From: Triops longicaudatus
Taxonomy: Eukaryota; Arthropoda; Branchiopoda; Notostraca; Triopsidae
Direction: 5' to 3'
NCBI GenBank assembly: GCA_022885665.1
Contig: JAGQDJ010000031.1
Span: 806,001-870,000 of the forward strand
Length of the DNA stretch: 64,000 nt
Every line of letters begins with the position of its first letter. The stretch's first letter is position 1. The notes beneath the pieces are model-generated. The model was given only the letters and a program-made list of their open reading frames with translations. It did not search any database and was not told the origin of the DNA. Below, in pieces: positions 1 to 13,484 of the stretch. The position numbers and the translations under genes are program-made.

Positions 1-3000
1 CAAGGTCTTTTATTTTAGAAAAAGAAAAGACAAATGCATTAAAAGTATTTTACTTTTTTTTTCTCTTGTGCACCGGACTTGTGTACAGAATGTGATAAAA
101 CAAGACATCATAAGTTCTCTATTACGAGTACAATGTGAAAGAGCGAGACAGGTGTCTTGCTCCACCAACGAAATGAGGTTGTTGTTGTTGGTGCATTTTT
201 TGTTGTGTATGTGTTGTGTTCTGTATGGACCCCTTCGCAAAGCTGCTTGGCGTTCCTGGGATGCTGTGTTATCTCTCCCAGATAGAGAGGTTGAGTAAGA
301 GAAGTTTGGCCAGGAGAAAAGCCCAGCCAAGGATGGTGAGCTTTCTTTATGCTGCGCTTTGGGTAATTTCCCCGGCGTTGTGGCCGGGCCTTTGGCTGAC
401 TTTGGGGTCCCTCTAGGACACCGCTAAGCGCTAACATCAGAGCGGACCGGACCGAACGGACTCTTTTGCTTATGGGGCTCTCTTCCATCACATGTCCCAT
501 ATTAGGGCAAAGAGATAATGAAGCTGGCACACACGTAGAGAGCCCTTAACAACCTGCAGCATATACAGTATAAAGACAGACCGCCCCTTGCTAGTTTTTT
601 TCTCTCCATCTTGCGTCGTACAGAATGCGAGGAGAGGGGGGGAGTTTACAGTGGGGTTGGAGAAAAGTAGATATTTCTTGGTGGACTATTCGTAAGTCAT
701 GGGAAGCTTAGTTATGCGCTGGAAATGGTGTGTGGCACTAATAAAAGAACCTTTCGACTTAAAGAAATTCCGTTTCGATTTTTTGGTGGAGAGATATGCT
801 ACCACATTTTTCTGGGGCTGCAACCAGCTTGGGCCAACTTAATTAATCCCTAGTCGATCAAGAGTGGTCAATGAATTTGATAGCGGATGTGAGTGTCCCC
901 TAGAGGGTGAAACCCAACGGGAGAAAAAAAAGTATAGGAATGGCATTAGAGACAATTGAAATGCAGTCCGCGTGTGGCACAGCACTGTCAAGGCTGGGAG
1001 GGATAAATTAATGACTTGATCTGCAAGTATGAAAATCGAGTCGAGTCGTCTTTTATAAGCCAAGCCAGCGAAAATTTTCGACTGGGAGGTTTCCAGAGCT
1101 GCAATGGGAAAAATGAAACAAGGGACGGTTTTAAAGGAATAAGGAAAGCGGGAGGAGGAAAAAGAATAGAATGAGAGAGAAAGAGAGAGAGACAGGGCAA
1201 GGCCGTTGAGTTAACAATCCTTGAGGTCTTCATCACCTGGTCAAGGTGGTAAAGAAACTGTGCAGATGACTGGTTTTCTGGACGCTGGCTGGTGTGCGGT
1301 CCTAGCGTGCGTGGTTCTGCGCGCATCCCTGCGTGTGGTGTGCTGCAGCAAATGTCTTGATTATCGCAACCCATTGCCATTTCTTCATAACGGCGTTGCC
1401 TTTTTTTGAAAGCCCCAAACATTAGTGTCATATTTTACCTGCTTAATCACGCACTGGAGCAGACAATGTTAGACAGAGAAGCACCCGGTACAACACATTC
1501 ACGGGATCTTGCAAGCTCTCATCAGAACCAATCGCTCATTCGGTAGGAAAATGAAGGTTAATTGCCTGAGTCTATTACAAATTATAGCATAGATGGAAAA
1601 AAACTTTGAGTACACTTATAACAATAGCAAAGATGTGTACTTAATCATCTTTCGCTGCGCAGTTTTGTAGTTACGAATAGGGAAAAGTACCCGAAACTTA
1701 ATTCCTTGCTTGAAAGCACTAGTGATTATGATAAATTGCCAGGTACTATATAAAATATAAGAAAAAAAGCTTTTGTCACTTTGTGACTGTAGCACGGAAG
1801 ACATTGTCTTGTTGCACCGATTCATTGTTGTATCATAGACCCGTTTAGAATGCGGTAGTAGTCCATCATGCGTCTTTTATGTATTTATTTATTATTATTA
1901 TTATTATTTTTTTATTGTTTTTTTTAAATGGCCGATGGTCGAACGTCGCCATCTTTGTGGATGGAATCTCTCCGTCTTGGATTCTGGGCCCACCTTTTTA
2001 TCCTCGATTTCAGGGTAAAACAAAAGGAATGATGAATTAGCTAAAGACGAAGAAGACGTTAGACCCGGATCCAAAATGGCGGCGTTCGATTCGCGGTGGA
2101 CAATCAGCAATTGTTTCAGGGTCAAGTCGCGACTTTTCATTGAGGTTCGTTGAGGAGCTGGGGGCTTTTGTTTAAATTCTGTTCATGGAACCAGAAAAAG
2201 ATAAAACACGAAATTATGCTGTTCGAATATTTCAGTTTAGGTCGTCAATGTTTTTAGACTCGAAACGTGTTTTTCGCCCCTTGAATGTTATCATCGTGAT
2301 ATTCGTACTTACAGTAGGTAGTCATAAAATAGCGAAATACCTTGTCTCCCCTCGCACACGGCACCAAAAGAATTTTGATAGTTTTTTCCCCTGTTTAGCA
2401 TTTCAGTATTTTTAGGTTGTTTGTATTTTTTTCTTTACACTTTTTTGTTAAAAATGATTTTTTATATTGTGTCAAAATAAGCTGAACTCGCTGTAAACGT
2501 ATGCTCAAATTCTGGTCGGAACATCAAAAAGAGTGGAAAATGTTGAATTACAATACTAGGAAGAATTTATGGAGATATAATGTGCGCTATTTTTTTCCTC
2601 GTTTTCCTTAAGAAGTCTACAAAAACTGTCCTCATTTGAGGCAGGTTTTGCACAGGAATAAAGGGCGGCGCGGATGCGCGAGGCATTTTAACACAAATGA
2701 TGTTCCAACATTGAAGCGTGCGCCTGTTTATTGTGTATTAAAACTTATGAAGGTACGGGGTTTTCGCTTGAAGTCAAAGTCACGTTAAAAAATAGTTATG
2801 CAGGATGTGGAGGGAGATTATATGACTGTAGGAAGGATACGAAAAGACTGCCCTCCCGAAAAAGGGAACAGCGGAAAAAATCAGCTAAACATACATCTCG
2901 TGGGAAAAGTGGATCTTTGGTAGTCGAAAGAGTACACAAACGAATGTTATGCAACTGTAGCAAATGTAGTTTATTAGCGAGCGAGTTTGAAAAGTAAGTG

Positions 3001-6000
3001 CACGAAAAATTGGAAGCAATAGACATGAACGTATAAAAATCTTGGTGAGTAACGAATCAATATAAATTATGAATAAAGACCAGTAAAGCTAAGAATTGAC
3101 AAATGATTGCGCGACAGACTTGTGTAAGGGGGACTGGGGCAGGCCGGAAAGTTATTCACTCCAGAAGGGCTGGAGGGCTTAGTTTTAAAGGTATTGAATT
3201 CTTTTTTTAGGCAGTTTGTTAGATTGGCCATTCTACTTTCTCTTTTCTTTTTTATTTATTTTGTTTATTTGTTTGTTTGTGTGACGACTAGGGATAAATT
3301 TTATGTCTTGTTTCTTCTGAAGCTGGTCACAAGTGCCCGTGTTGTCCCAGCATCGTGTAGGTTGGGCACTACTGCGGGGTAAGTCGGAATTTGCTTAGCT
3401 ACGAACTCTGTTCCGGTACCCATGCCATAATTGATGTAAGTATCTTGGTAAATGTGCTACTAAAGCTATGGAGCTGAAAATTCAGAAAAATCAAAGCTAA
3501 TAAAGTCAAAAAAAAAAAATAATATTTTTCTGCTCTCCTCCATTGTACCTGCCACAGATGCGTTGGCATTACGTGGAAGGTTCCTGACACCGTCTGAACG
3601 CATTTTATTTCGTTTTAACTCGCCTTCATTGTTGACTATAGCTTACTGACAAGATTCTGGTTGGTACTCATGTTGTTTGAGCCCAACCTGTCAAAAATTA
3701 ATTTTGTCCGACTTGCCCCGTTGAATTAAAAAAATGGAGACAATTAAATATACAAGTAAAAACAATAAGGACAAATCTGGGTTTATTTTGTAGCTTAATA
3801 AAGTGGGTTTCCTTGAAAATAATTTTACAAAGCTGTGTGGTGAAGTGTTGGTAAAAGCTGCGAATAAGTGATTTTTGAAAAGCTTTAAAAACACCCCCCG
3901 ACCAAAATACTGAAGTGTGACAGTTTCCTAAATAGCCTACGGTTTTCATTCAACCTTTCAGCACACCACCGCGTGCAAGTTTTGAATGTTCAGTAATTTT
4001 TTCAAAATTCTTTAGACAGGGGCTTAGGAGATAATAAGAATTGTCCAACCTACGCCTTAACCAAGATGCCCCGTTTTCCCCCTATTTATTAAGCAGCTGT
4101 TCTAGCAAATTAAGCATTTGTGTGACTGTGCCGTTGACTTTTAATAAGAGAATCTTGGCAAGATGCCTTTCACTTTGGGAACAGGGCAGACGCGTGGCAA
4201 ACTTTGCTCAGTTAAAGATGTGGCCTTAAAAAATGTATCAGAAAGCATCACATTCTAAAAGTTGTTAAAATAATATTCCAAAAGAACCCAAACGTTAAGT
4301 TTACCCATCTGTGGCCAGTCTGAAAACTATTTAATCACGGCCTGAGTCTAAAATTAAAACAAGCATGCTGTCTTTATGAAAACTGATTGCATTCCGAACC
4401 AGAAGTTCTACTTCCTGTTTCAGTTTCCTGGCTTGTGCTACCAGATACCCTTAAGAACCCTTTTCGTAAGGTCTGAAAACTTGAAGGTATGCTAGAACTG
4501 GGGTTTAAAGCCACGACCAGCAACAGCTTGCAACCTGGAGACTGTAGAATACCTAACCTAACCAGAACCAAATGCAAAAATCTGTTATATTTTTAGTGTG
4601 CAAAAACTTATATAATTGTGAATGTGTGGATCACATCAAGCCAAAGTTAAATATAACAAGGTTTGTTGATATTTTATTGGAGAGCCTTGATGAAATGCCA
4701 AGATAACACGAAAATCACCGCATTGCTAGAGGAACTTATTTATATTGGGGCGTCAGATTAGCAAGATAATTTAGTGTCGATCAGACTGTAAGTTCAATTA
4801 TGCAAGCCCAACAGGCCCTCCCAAGAAGCGAAAAGAACTTGTGAGATATATATAAAGGCCAAGTACTCCTAGCCAAAAGGAAAAGCAAAGAAACGATACC
4901 GAGGCTACGCTGTGGCATGGCAGGAGGGAATCCCAACTGCCTTCGTTTCTAAATTACGACGTGTATGCAAGTTGTTGTTTTTTTCTCATTCTTTTGTTGT
5001 GTTTCGTTTTCAAAAAGTCCCTGTTTAGTAGCGTGCCGCGCGCTTGGATTACGGTTACCTGCCGAGCAGACCAGATTGAGATGTTCACTTTTCCACCTTT
5101 TGCCAGGACGCAAAGCAAAAAACTCCCCCCCCCCACCTCCTTCTTATTGCAGGTGGAGGAGGCTAGAGTTAGAGGTCCCCAACCAGGATCACCTCCACTG
5201 TTTGAAGGCAAAAAGAGAGAGTATACACGCAGCCAGGTTTTCTGGTCACCACCCATGCTGCTGGCGTGCTGATTTTCAGTTGGGGGATGTAGAGTAGAGT
5301 ATAGAGTACGGAAGGAATGTTTGGTTAAGAAGCTTTTCTTTCGGGTCTGGGATTTGTCTCCCGCTGCCTCGGCCCAAGGATCAGGGGGTTGTCCGTCAAG
5401 CTTTAAAGAGGACATTGTCGACTTTTGCTGACACGTTTACAGGGGCCCTGATTACGTGAAAATGGTGGAAGACACTTTGGAGTTGCGTTTGGGTGATGAA
5501 CCCATCTTCGTAAAGCTTAACAACTGTACATTCCATTGTTCTCGCTTCCTAAACAGTGTCACATTGACACAAAATGGGAGAGAGTGACATACTGTTTTAC
5601 TACACAGTCGACGGGGATGCAACTCCCAACCTGGTGGACGGATTCATGGATGGACCAACAAGGTGTCATAAAAGGTTGCTAAAGCCACCCGAACTATTTA
5701 TTGAGGGCTTTTTGGTCGATAAGGTCAGTGTGTTTCGCTTGCCCTTCTCTTGTTCAATTTTTTCGACAGAAAGAGAAAAATTAGACAGGCCAAGAAAAAT
5801 GCGACTGAGTCACTCAAAACATTTTCTTCCCTAGTTGTTAAAGCATGTATTACTCTACTAATGCTTGACAGGACACTTAAGTCGGACGAGGCAACTGCGG
5901 TCGGGTACCGTATCCTCGAGAGGACTGTGTATAGTACCGTATCTCACTTTTATACCTTGTGTTCGTTGTAAATCTACGGAGGATTTAAGGATTTGGAAAA

Positions 6001-8998
6001 GACTCCTGTGGAGGACCACCGTCGTGGGTTGATAGTTGATGTGGTGGCGGTCTTCTCAACAAAACCCTTTGACTTGTTCCAAAACGTAGGTTATTGAGAG
6101 GTGTGGATGAGGTTGCCAGGCGAGTTGGTTGAAAGGGGTGTATGAGCTGATAGAAGTGGGGGTGAGTTGGAAGGAGGAGGGAAAGAAATTTGCAGGTAAA
6201 AAGTCGCCAGATGAAGGCTGATCATCAGAGTACTTGGCGTTTTGATGGATGATGACATTTAGCGGGGTCTTTTCTATATTGTCCTTTTCCTCGGGTGCTT
6301 CCTTTATCCCTCCACCTCCGCCTTTTACTACTAAGCGAATATTTATTCAAGCGTATTTGACATATTTGGTGACTGAAGCGAAAACGACATGGGAACAGTA
6401 CCAAGAGGAAGAAAATTGTTGTACTATTTCTGGACAGAACTGACAAGAGACGTTTCCTTTCTTGTGAAATGTACATTATAGTAGCATCTCGTTATAACGA
6501 ACTTACCGTGAGCGGAAAAAACTTCGCAGTTTGTTATGTCAGACGCTTTTCTGTATGTTAACATAACTTGGAGCCTTACAACTAGTTTACAGTACCCAGT
6601 AGTTCGTTATAAAAGGATTCGTTTTAACGAGATTCTACTGTAGTATCAATGCGCCATACCAAGGGGAAGAAAGTGTAATTATTTGAATACTATCACTAAG
6701 CTAATACATGTTTAACTCGTTTAAATTAAATATTTTTCCCCAGATCTCTTAATTTCTGCGGTGACCAATTCTGGGTAAATTGTTTCACCCTTGAAATTTA
6801 TAAGTACGTAGCATAGGCTCCATTAAAAAGGCGGAGATAATTATTTTTGTTCCGTAATATTGCTGATCTATACATATTTTGCAATAAAACTCTAATGTTT
6901 GTAATGAAGTTCAGCTCCTTTTCGAAAGAATAAATATAACTCTTGAAATTGATTTTATGCAATTCGTGCAGGTTTCAATGCCGTGTCTGAAGAAATGCAA
7001 CAATAGCTAGAAATTTGTTTATTAATATTTGCAAAATATCTGGTACCCCGTTCTTTCTTCTACTCGCACATTTTGCACTGGAAATCTGCATGTTACACAG
7101 AAAGACGCTGTAAATCAATTCATAATGGGATGTATTTAGCCCTAACTTAAAAAATTAGTATGTTTGTTGATTTTAAGAGACGACCGACATCGCATCTCGG
7201 TATATTGTTGTCTTCGGCTGTCTTCGTAAAACAATGGTGTTATTTAATTTAGATAGCGTAGTTGTAATCAGGTGCAGTTTATAATCGTAATCGAAATTAT
7301 TACAAGCCGATTATAAACTATTTACAATAATTCCTTTAAATATTTTATTTCTGTTACTTTAATATATTTAGTTTTATTTATGTTTGGTATTTTATTAAAC
7401 TTAATTGTGTTTCGTTTACGAATCTATTTCATATTTGTTTCAATTTGAAGTTTCTCCTGTCTTCCTTATAATAAAATAAAAACTAGAGGGGTGAACCCTC
7501 TAACCCCCCCCTGGGTACGACCCTGATTGGCTTATTGCTCTAGCTGTGTTCCGTGAAAGTTTTGAGAACATAATCTATGTAATCGTCTGTTTAAGCACAA
7601 CCTCTGAAGTCGTAAGCAATAGTTTCCCATGACTACTCTTAAGAGGACTTGAACGGCTTTCCCGGGTTGTAGTCTTATGTTTTGCTTTGGAACACGATTA
7701 CATTGATGTTTACATTGATTGCAGGGGAAAGTGTGTGTAGCTTGACCATTGTGTACCCTGGTTTCTAAGAAGCCTCGGTGACATCTGTAAATTTTAAGTA
7801 ATGTCTGTCAACTACCTCTTGCTGTGAACACTTCTTGTTACGGGACTTGAATGTTTGGCTCCAATGTTACAAACCTAATATGCTTTCTCCCTATGAAACT
7901 TACGCGTCCCGGACGGCTGTTTGTTTTCTCCGGTTTTGCATGGGTGTTGTATTTTATCTGTTTTATTGCGTCTTCGACTCCGAAGTAACTGTTATCTTGC
8001 GAGCAGTAATTTTTCAGTTTTGTGTAGTGTTTGCTTCACTTGGTCGCCCTAGTACATCCTGGTGCTTGTATTTACTTCACACCTTAAAATATGACTGTCT
8101 TATGTCAATGAGCTCAGTGTTTAAGCTGTTTAGGCTTTACAATTGAGGAGTTTCCTAATATTTCGAATTATTAACTAGTATCAGATCGAGCTTCACTGTT
8201 TGCATATGAATTCAAATAAGATCAAATAACTATTCATGTAAATACCTGAAACAAAGTAAATTAAATTCCGCAAATATATATATTTTTTTAAAAAAATTGG
8301 TATGATTTAACTGTATGTTAATTAACCACGAATAAATTCTTTCGTTAGTTTGTCAAAGTAATAAATTTTTAATATCTGAATTAAATTAACTTATAGCTCT
8401 TAACTGTCCGTCATGAGTTGTTATGTGTGTTCCGAGATTGCTGTAGCTGAGATAAGAAATTTAAAAAGCTTCCGGTGTTCGCACTTTTTGTTGCATTCCT
8501 CGTGACAAAATACGTAACTTCATTTACCTCGTATGTATTGCTTCCAATTTAAAAAATGGCAATTCTCCTTATTTAGTTAGCTTTATGGAGCGAAAAATTG
8601 CAGGAAACTTGGGTTTTCAGAGATTTAGTTCAGGTAGTCGTTACACGCTAAAAGCGTGCAAAGAAATACTCATAGCGTAAAAACGTAGTAAAACTCAGAA
8701 AAACATGTTGAAGGGAAGAAACAAATGCGTGCAACGATTAAAGCTATCCTTTAAAGCCTATATAGAGAGTCAGACCTCCCCCAGTTGCTGTAAAAAAAGA
8801 AGCAATTCGGTAATAAGCTAATTAGTCAATCGTGAAAGCACTGAAATGTAAACTTAGTATTTAAAAATTTTTTATTTACCGTGTTAAGTATTTTATTACC
8901 GCATTCTAGGATTGGCTCAAAGTCGTGTGATCTTGCAAGTTTAAACGTCTCTTGTTCTTGTCAAGAAGACAAACTTTATGAGTTTGTTTTTTTTTTAG
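1..8998. other. Long stretch without a recognised gene
   Basis: About 9 kb in which I recognise no conserved protein. The first 540 bases are richer in GC, and an AATAAA on the minus strand near base 11-16 could be the 3' end of a minus-strand transcript. Bases 1140-1200 hold GA-rich simple sequence. The segment 6650-8990 is AT-rich and looks non-coding. A miniature transposon lies at 6480-6640 and a C-rich repeat fragment near 7485-7530. The upstream exon or exons of the MICU gene should lie somewhere here but could not be placed. Confidence 0.5.
6480..6640. mobile_element. Tigger/pogo-like miniature element (MITE)
   Basis: The element is about 160 bp with inverted ends. The left end reads AGTAGCATCTCGTTATAACG. 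The right end is the reverse complement of CAGTAGAATCTCGTTAAAAC. No transposase is encoded. The same end sequence recurs at 40464-40794 and, more diverged, at 34740-34932, so this is a dispersed non-autonomous family. The terminal motif resembles that of Tc1/mariner-superfamily pogo/Tigger elements; that assignment is inference from the ends alone. Confidence 0.6.
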
Positions 8999-11900
8999 CG
9001 CGCTTTGGACCCAATTGCGGGGGCTTCTATCTTGGCCAAACTCTCCGCCAGAGAACGTCGCTTCGTCCAATTTGCTTCCACGGAGCATAATGGGCAGCTC
9101 TACATGACACCGCAAGACTTTTTAGAGAGCGTCATAGAAGCAGAACCTCGCCGTAACCTTTTTTTTTATTTTCAAATACCACCTTTACGCAAGTTCTTCA
9201 AATGTGATACTTAACTTGTCTTTTTTTTTTTTCTTGGTTGGGGTGACAGCTCGGTTGAAACGGAAAGCCCTAAGTGAGCAAGATATCCTTCGCATGCACA
9301 AATCCACGCCTCCATTGAAGAAGGGGTCGAGCCGGACATTCCGAGATTTACGGGATCACGGTATGATTAGGAGAGCTGTTTCCCCCCATTTTACCTTTTA
9401 TGTTCTTTCTGAGGGGGAGGGGGGTTGGGTTGGGTTGAAAAAACAGAAAGACAGCTGGCGAAAAATGAGTCGAGTCGCACAAGCAATAGTCTTCTTTTTT
9501 GTTTAGTTTCTGAGAATATGTGTGTGGTAGATTTTGGTATATAGAAGTGTTCTCTGTATGCAAATTTGTGTCCAAAACTTCTCGTTTGGTATTCTAGAAG
9601 AATGCTGGTCTACGGCGCCTCGCTTTTTCCCAGAAGGTGTTGAGCCACTTGGAGGGTTGCTAACAACCTCTCCTTCAAGACATTGATGACTTCTTTATTG
9701 TAGTTTTTCCTTCGTCCTCTTATACTTCTTTCCTTCCTAGTTTCCTTCCACCTTTCTTCCACCTCTGGAAATTTTTTGTCCTCCTCCCCTTCAAAAACTC
9801 CTCACCTTTAAAGCTTGGGAAGATGAACCTCAATGAATCCTCTTTTTCATTTTATTTTCTTTCTTTTTTTTTGCCTCTCGTTCTTCTGTCTTTATTCATA
9901 ATACCCATCTGGTCCAGACTGAGAAGTTACTCGTGCGGAATGCATAATGACATCTTTTTGGGGTTGGGCAAAACTGTAACGTGTAATGAATGTTTGCGTT
10001 AGTTCGTTCCTTTCTTTTCTTTTCAGGCATTATTTCCTACACCGAATACTTGTTCCTGCTCTCCATCTTGACAAGTGAGTATTTGGCCCCTTTTGCTATT
10101 ATTCTTAAATGCTCCCCGTTTTGCCGTACGTTAGAGTCCCGTTTTGAATGAGGAATTTGGACCTCAAAAAGTAGTTGAAAACGAACTGCCTTAACGGAAC
10201 ATTTTTTTTTTATTTTTCGTTCAAATTTTGAAAAACATAATTGAAATTTAGTAAAGAATTCAGGACTATTTTTTAATAACCAATCATCGGAATTCAGTAA
10301 TACCGTAGTATGAAAATGCACTGATGAACGGTCTCGTAACTGTGTAACGGTATTACTGTAGTAGATTTTCATTGCTGGTTACTAGCGGAAAGTTACTGTA
10401 GTAGTTCGAGGCAGTCTAGTACACAGGACACCTCTAAGCATGCCGTATGTCATCTGCCAGTCTGCAGTAGGCCAAAGACTAAAACAAAAAATGCGTGACA
10501 TGAAATAGTAAAATAAAATGCTAAAAAAGTCGAAGAAAGCTATGCTAAACAAACATCTCAGTAAGACCCTCTTTGAAGAAGTTGGATCTTTAAGTAGAGG
10601 TCGTGTTAATTTTTAGTAATAACTAGGCTTTCAAAGAGAAGGAAATCGATCGCGAGCTTATTTACGTCTTAAAATTTCATATTACGTATAATGTGCAATA
10701 CTTGGAAATAAACGACGGTTACGTAATACTCTTCAAAGAACCGATGTTTAAGAGATAAAATTTTGTTGATTTATGTTATTAAGCTGAAACTCGCTACCCT
10801 ATTTCATACAACTGTAATAAAGTTAGTTAGAACCTTTGCCTTGTTTGTGTCTTGCTGTCTCTTCCTGCACTGAGATAAATTTTACAGTTACCCGCACATT
10901 TTCCGTTACTTTGTGTTCATAGCTGCAATTATTGAAGGGTATTAGGATCATGCGGTATTTTTTTCCATTCATAATTAGAATCACGTGAAAAATTACCAGA
11001 TTGTGCGAACAATTGTCCTCACTTTTATCAGTAACAAGATCAGAAATGTAGTTATTTTTGTAAGCTGACTGCGCCACTACGCGGTTAGGATGGAAGTATG
11101 CAGTCCAACTATGTTCGAATACACGATAATAAGTAGCGAGATGTTTTATGTCGTTAAGGGAGAGAAATTCATTTCGCGATAACGTTCGGTTTTACAATTC
11201 TCGAATTGTATTTTCAGAGCCTCAAACTGGCTTCCGCATCGCCTTCAACATGTTCGACACAGATGGGAACGCGCGGGTTGAAAAAGAGGAATTCCTAGTC
11301 GTAAGTGAAACATTTTGACTGTTACTCTCATTCACCATTGCCGTCGAAAGGAATCACTGTCTAGTATTGCCATGGTGCGCAAAGCATGTCACCATTAGTC
11401 TTTATAGTTTTGAAGCTATGATTGGCTTTCCAGTTTCACATATTCTTGCGTACTCGAGACGTTCTGTAGTGTAGGAAGTATATTTCTTTATAGATTTGGC
11501 ATAGTGCTTTCACATTATGTTGTTTGATTTATTTATTGCTTCACAACTTCAGGTTTTTTATTATTATTCCATTATCAGCTTTTAGGTATTTTATGCCAAC
11601 AAATGTACAAAGAAGAAACGATGCGAGGCGTGGATCCGGTGATTGTGAGTAATTACTTCCCTAAAAAACAACTTTTCTAAACAGCCAAGTGCCGTTAAAG
11701 CTAATCTTGTAAACGCATAAACCAAACCTCGGGTTAATATCATTTTTAAAAAACTTCTTTAAAAATGATTTCCCGTCATTTCCCTCGACTGTGCGTCTTT
11801 CGATGGTGCGTGGGCGTGCGTTTTTCTTACCAGCATATCTTGCAGGTTGTCGCTCTGCAGCAATGGTTGGGATTGCCGTACCCTGCGTATTTTGCAGTGA

Positions 11901-13210
11901 ACCTTTACTTCCTTTTTCCTTGTTAATCTGGCTTACCTATTCCTAACAGATCGAAGTCTCCTAACTATTTGATCCACGTATTGTAGAGTAAGGTAGTTGT
12001 GTCACGTATGCGTCATCTCCTACTAGCTTGAAATTTTCTTGGCCTAATGAAACTAAGTCCACGCTTTGTGCTGAAATGAGCTTTACGCAAACGCTTTGTG
12101 TGGTGTGGTGTGATGTTAGTTTAAGACAGTTTGTATTTGTTTTGAGACGCATTAACACCTTGTACTTGTTTAGCTCGAAAAGATCTTCTCGCATACGTAC
12201 CGCGGAGGAGTACCAATAGGAAACGCAACGCCGGCTTCAGAAAAGAAGGAAGGAGACGACCAAGGTTTGAAAGTCACCTCCGATAAAGCTTTACGTCACG
12301 GCGCTCTGGCAGCCGCCGAAGGCTTGTACCGCAGAAACAACTTGGATACGACGCTTTTGGTGCATTTGTTTGGCAAAAGCGGAAAGCACGAAATTACTTA
12401 CGAAGACTTTTGTCGCTTTATGGAAAACTTGCAAAGCGAAGTACTTGAACTAGAGTTTCTGGAGTTTTCCAAGGGTTTAAGCACAATTACTGAATTGGAT
12501 TTCGCCAAAATACTGTTGCGGTATACACAGCTTTCCCCTCATGAGTAAGTTCCCGATTTAACTAGAATACGTCACTCGATGAAATTCCGACTTAACTCCT
12601 GTCTATCCACACTTTTTCTTTCTGTTTCATCCTAATTTGTTGAACTTCCTAAAGATCAATTAGTTTATTTATTTTTCTGTTTGTTTTGACTTCGTTGCAG
12701 ATAAGTTGCGAATTCTTAATCTGTGCTATACGTATTTGTAGGTACGATACGTATTTGAACCGTCTCTTGGAGGGCGATTACGAAGAAAGAGGTATTTCCT
12801 TTTCGGAATTCAAGGATTTTTGCACATTTTTGAACAATTTGGATGACTTCGCTATCGCAATGCGAATGTATACACTGGTAGATAAGCCAATTTCGCAAGG
12901 TAAGGAGGGATCTCCCACTTTTTAAACGAAAGTGTACAACATTCGTCGCTTAATGTTTATTTGTACATTCGCTTATCTAGAGGAGTTTCAGCGAGCCGTG
13001 AAGATTTGCACCGGAACTTCACTTAATCCTCATTTGGTACAAACCGTTTTTCTCATATTTGACGAAGACGGCGACAATCGGCTAAGCGATCGGGAATTCA
13101 TTGCAATTATGCGCGATCGTGTGCATCGCGGACTCAAATCCTATGCTAAGACCGAAGGATGGGACGCCTTTAAACATTGCGTAAAACACGAGATGAAATC
13201 TACCCTTTAA
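8999..13210 (+). CDS. MICU3: Mitochondrial calcium uptake protein, MICU2/MICU3 type (5' end missing)
   Basis: EF-hand regulator of the mitochondrial calcium uniporter, expected in the intermembrane space. Eight exons are visible: 8999-9152, 9250-9360, 10027-10074, 11218-11300, 11579-11644, 12174-12544, 12742-12899 and 12981-13210, joining in frame to 407 codons including the stop. Family-diagnostic stretches are QLYMTPQDFLESV, ISYTEYLFLL and FRIAFNMFDTDGN. The first EF-hand loop is DTDGNARVEKEE and the last is DEDGDNRLSDRE; both keep the acidic ligands and the closing Glu, so both should bind calcium. The central block LLVHLFGKSGKHEITYEDF matches the degenerate EF-hand region of the family. 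The first exon or exons, with the mitochondrial targeting peptide, are not identified: 8999 is an acceptor, not a start codon. Resemblance is somewhat closer to MICU3 and MICU2 than to MICU1. The gene converges on PPME1. Confidence 0.93.
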
Positions 13211-13308
13211 AACCTGCAACTGTTCTGGCGCTTGACTCCGTATCGGTATTTGAAGTCAGTGTAAGCATCTCACAAGGAACGTTTTATAAAATTTCAGCGT
13301 TTACATAG

Positions 13309-13314
13309 TTTATT
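13309..13314 (-). terminator. Poly(A) signal of PPME1
   Basis: AATAAA read on the minus strand, about 170 bases beyond the PPME1 stop codon at 13485. It is the only canonical hexamer between the convergent MICU and PPME1 stop codons on this strand, so it is the likely cleavage signal. No canonical hexamer was seen for MICU on the plus strand in the same gap. Confidence 0.55.
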
Positions 13315-13484
13315 AACACGTGGTATTGTTACCCATGCAATTTGTTTGTTGCTCGCTGCAATAATTTATTGTCCAGTTAGTTAGGTACAGATTTATCCTA
13401 AACAGTTTAGTGTAGTTTTTCTTGTTCGAAATACAACTCAAATCTATCCGTAGCATGAGATAGGGAAATGTTAAATATGTTTCT

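Noticed and set aside
108..530. 140-codon minus-strand frame near the window start
   Set aside because: Low-complexity, no recognisable motif, competing frames on the other strand, and no supporting splice or start context.
988..1431. 147-codon minus-strand frame
   Set aside because: Much of it is translated from GA-rich simple sequence near 1150-1195, which keeps frames open by composition.
1861..1925. ATT/TTA microsatellite near 1880-1915
   Set aside because: Ordinary simple sequence with no sign of function; several similar short tracts occur (for example 32665-32690).
4954..5415. 153-codon minus-strand frame beginning MSSLKLDGQPP
   Set aside because: Only the first 25 codons look protein-like; the rest overlaps open frames on the plus strand and shows no family signal. 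Kept only as a note beside the 5440-5508 finding.
5574..5834. 86-codon plus-strand frame with VDGDATPNLVDGFMDGPT
   Set aside because: Composition looks real, but it cannot be joined in phase to the candidate exon at 5440-5508 and matches no family I know.
7835..8146. 103-codon plus-strand frame in AT-rich sequence
   Set aside because: Hydrophobic, Phe/Cys-rich composition expected from T-rich noncoding DNA; no homologue and no splice context.
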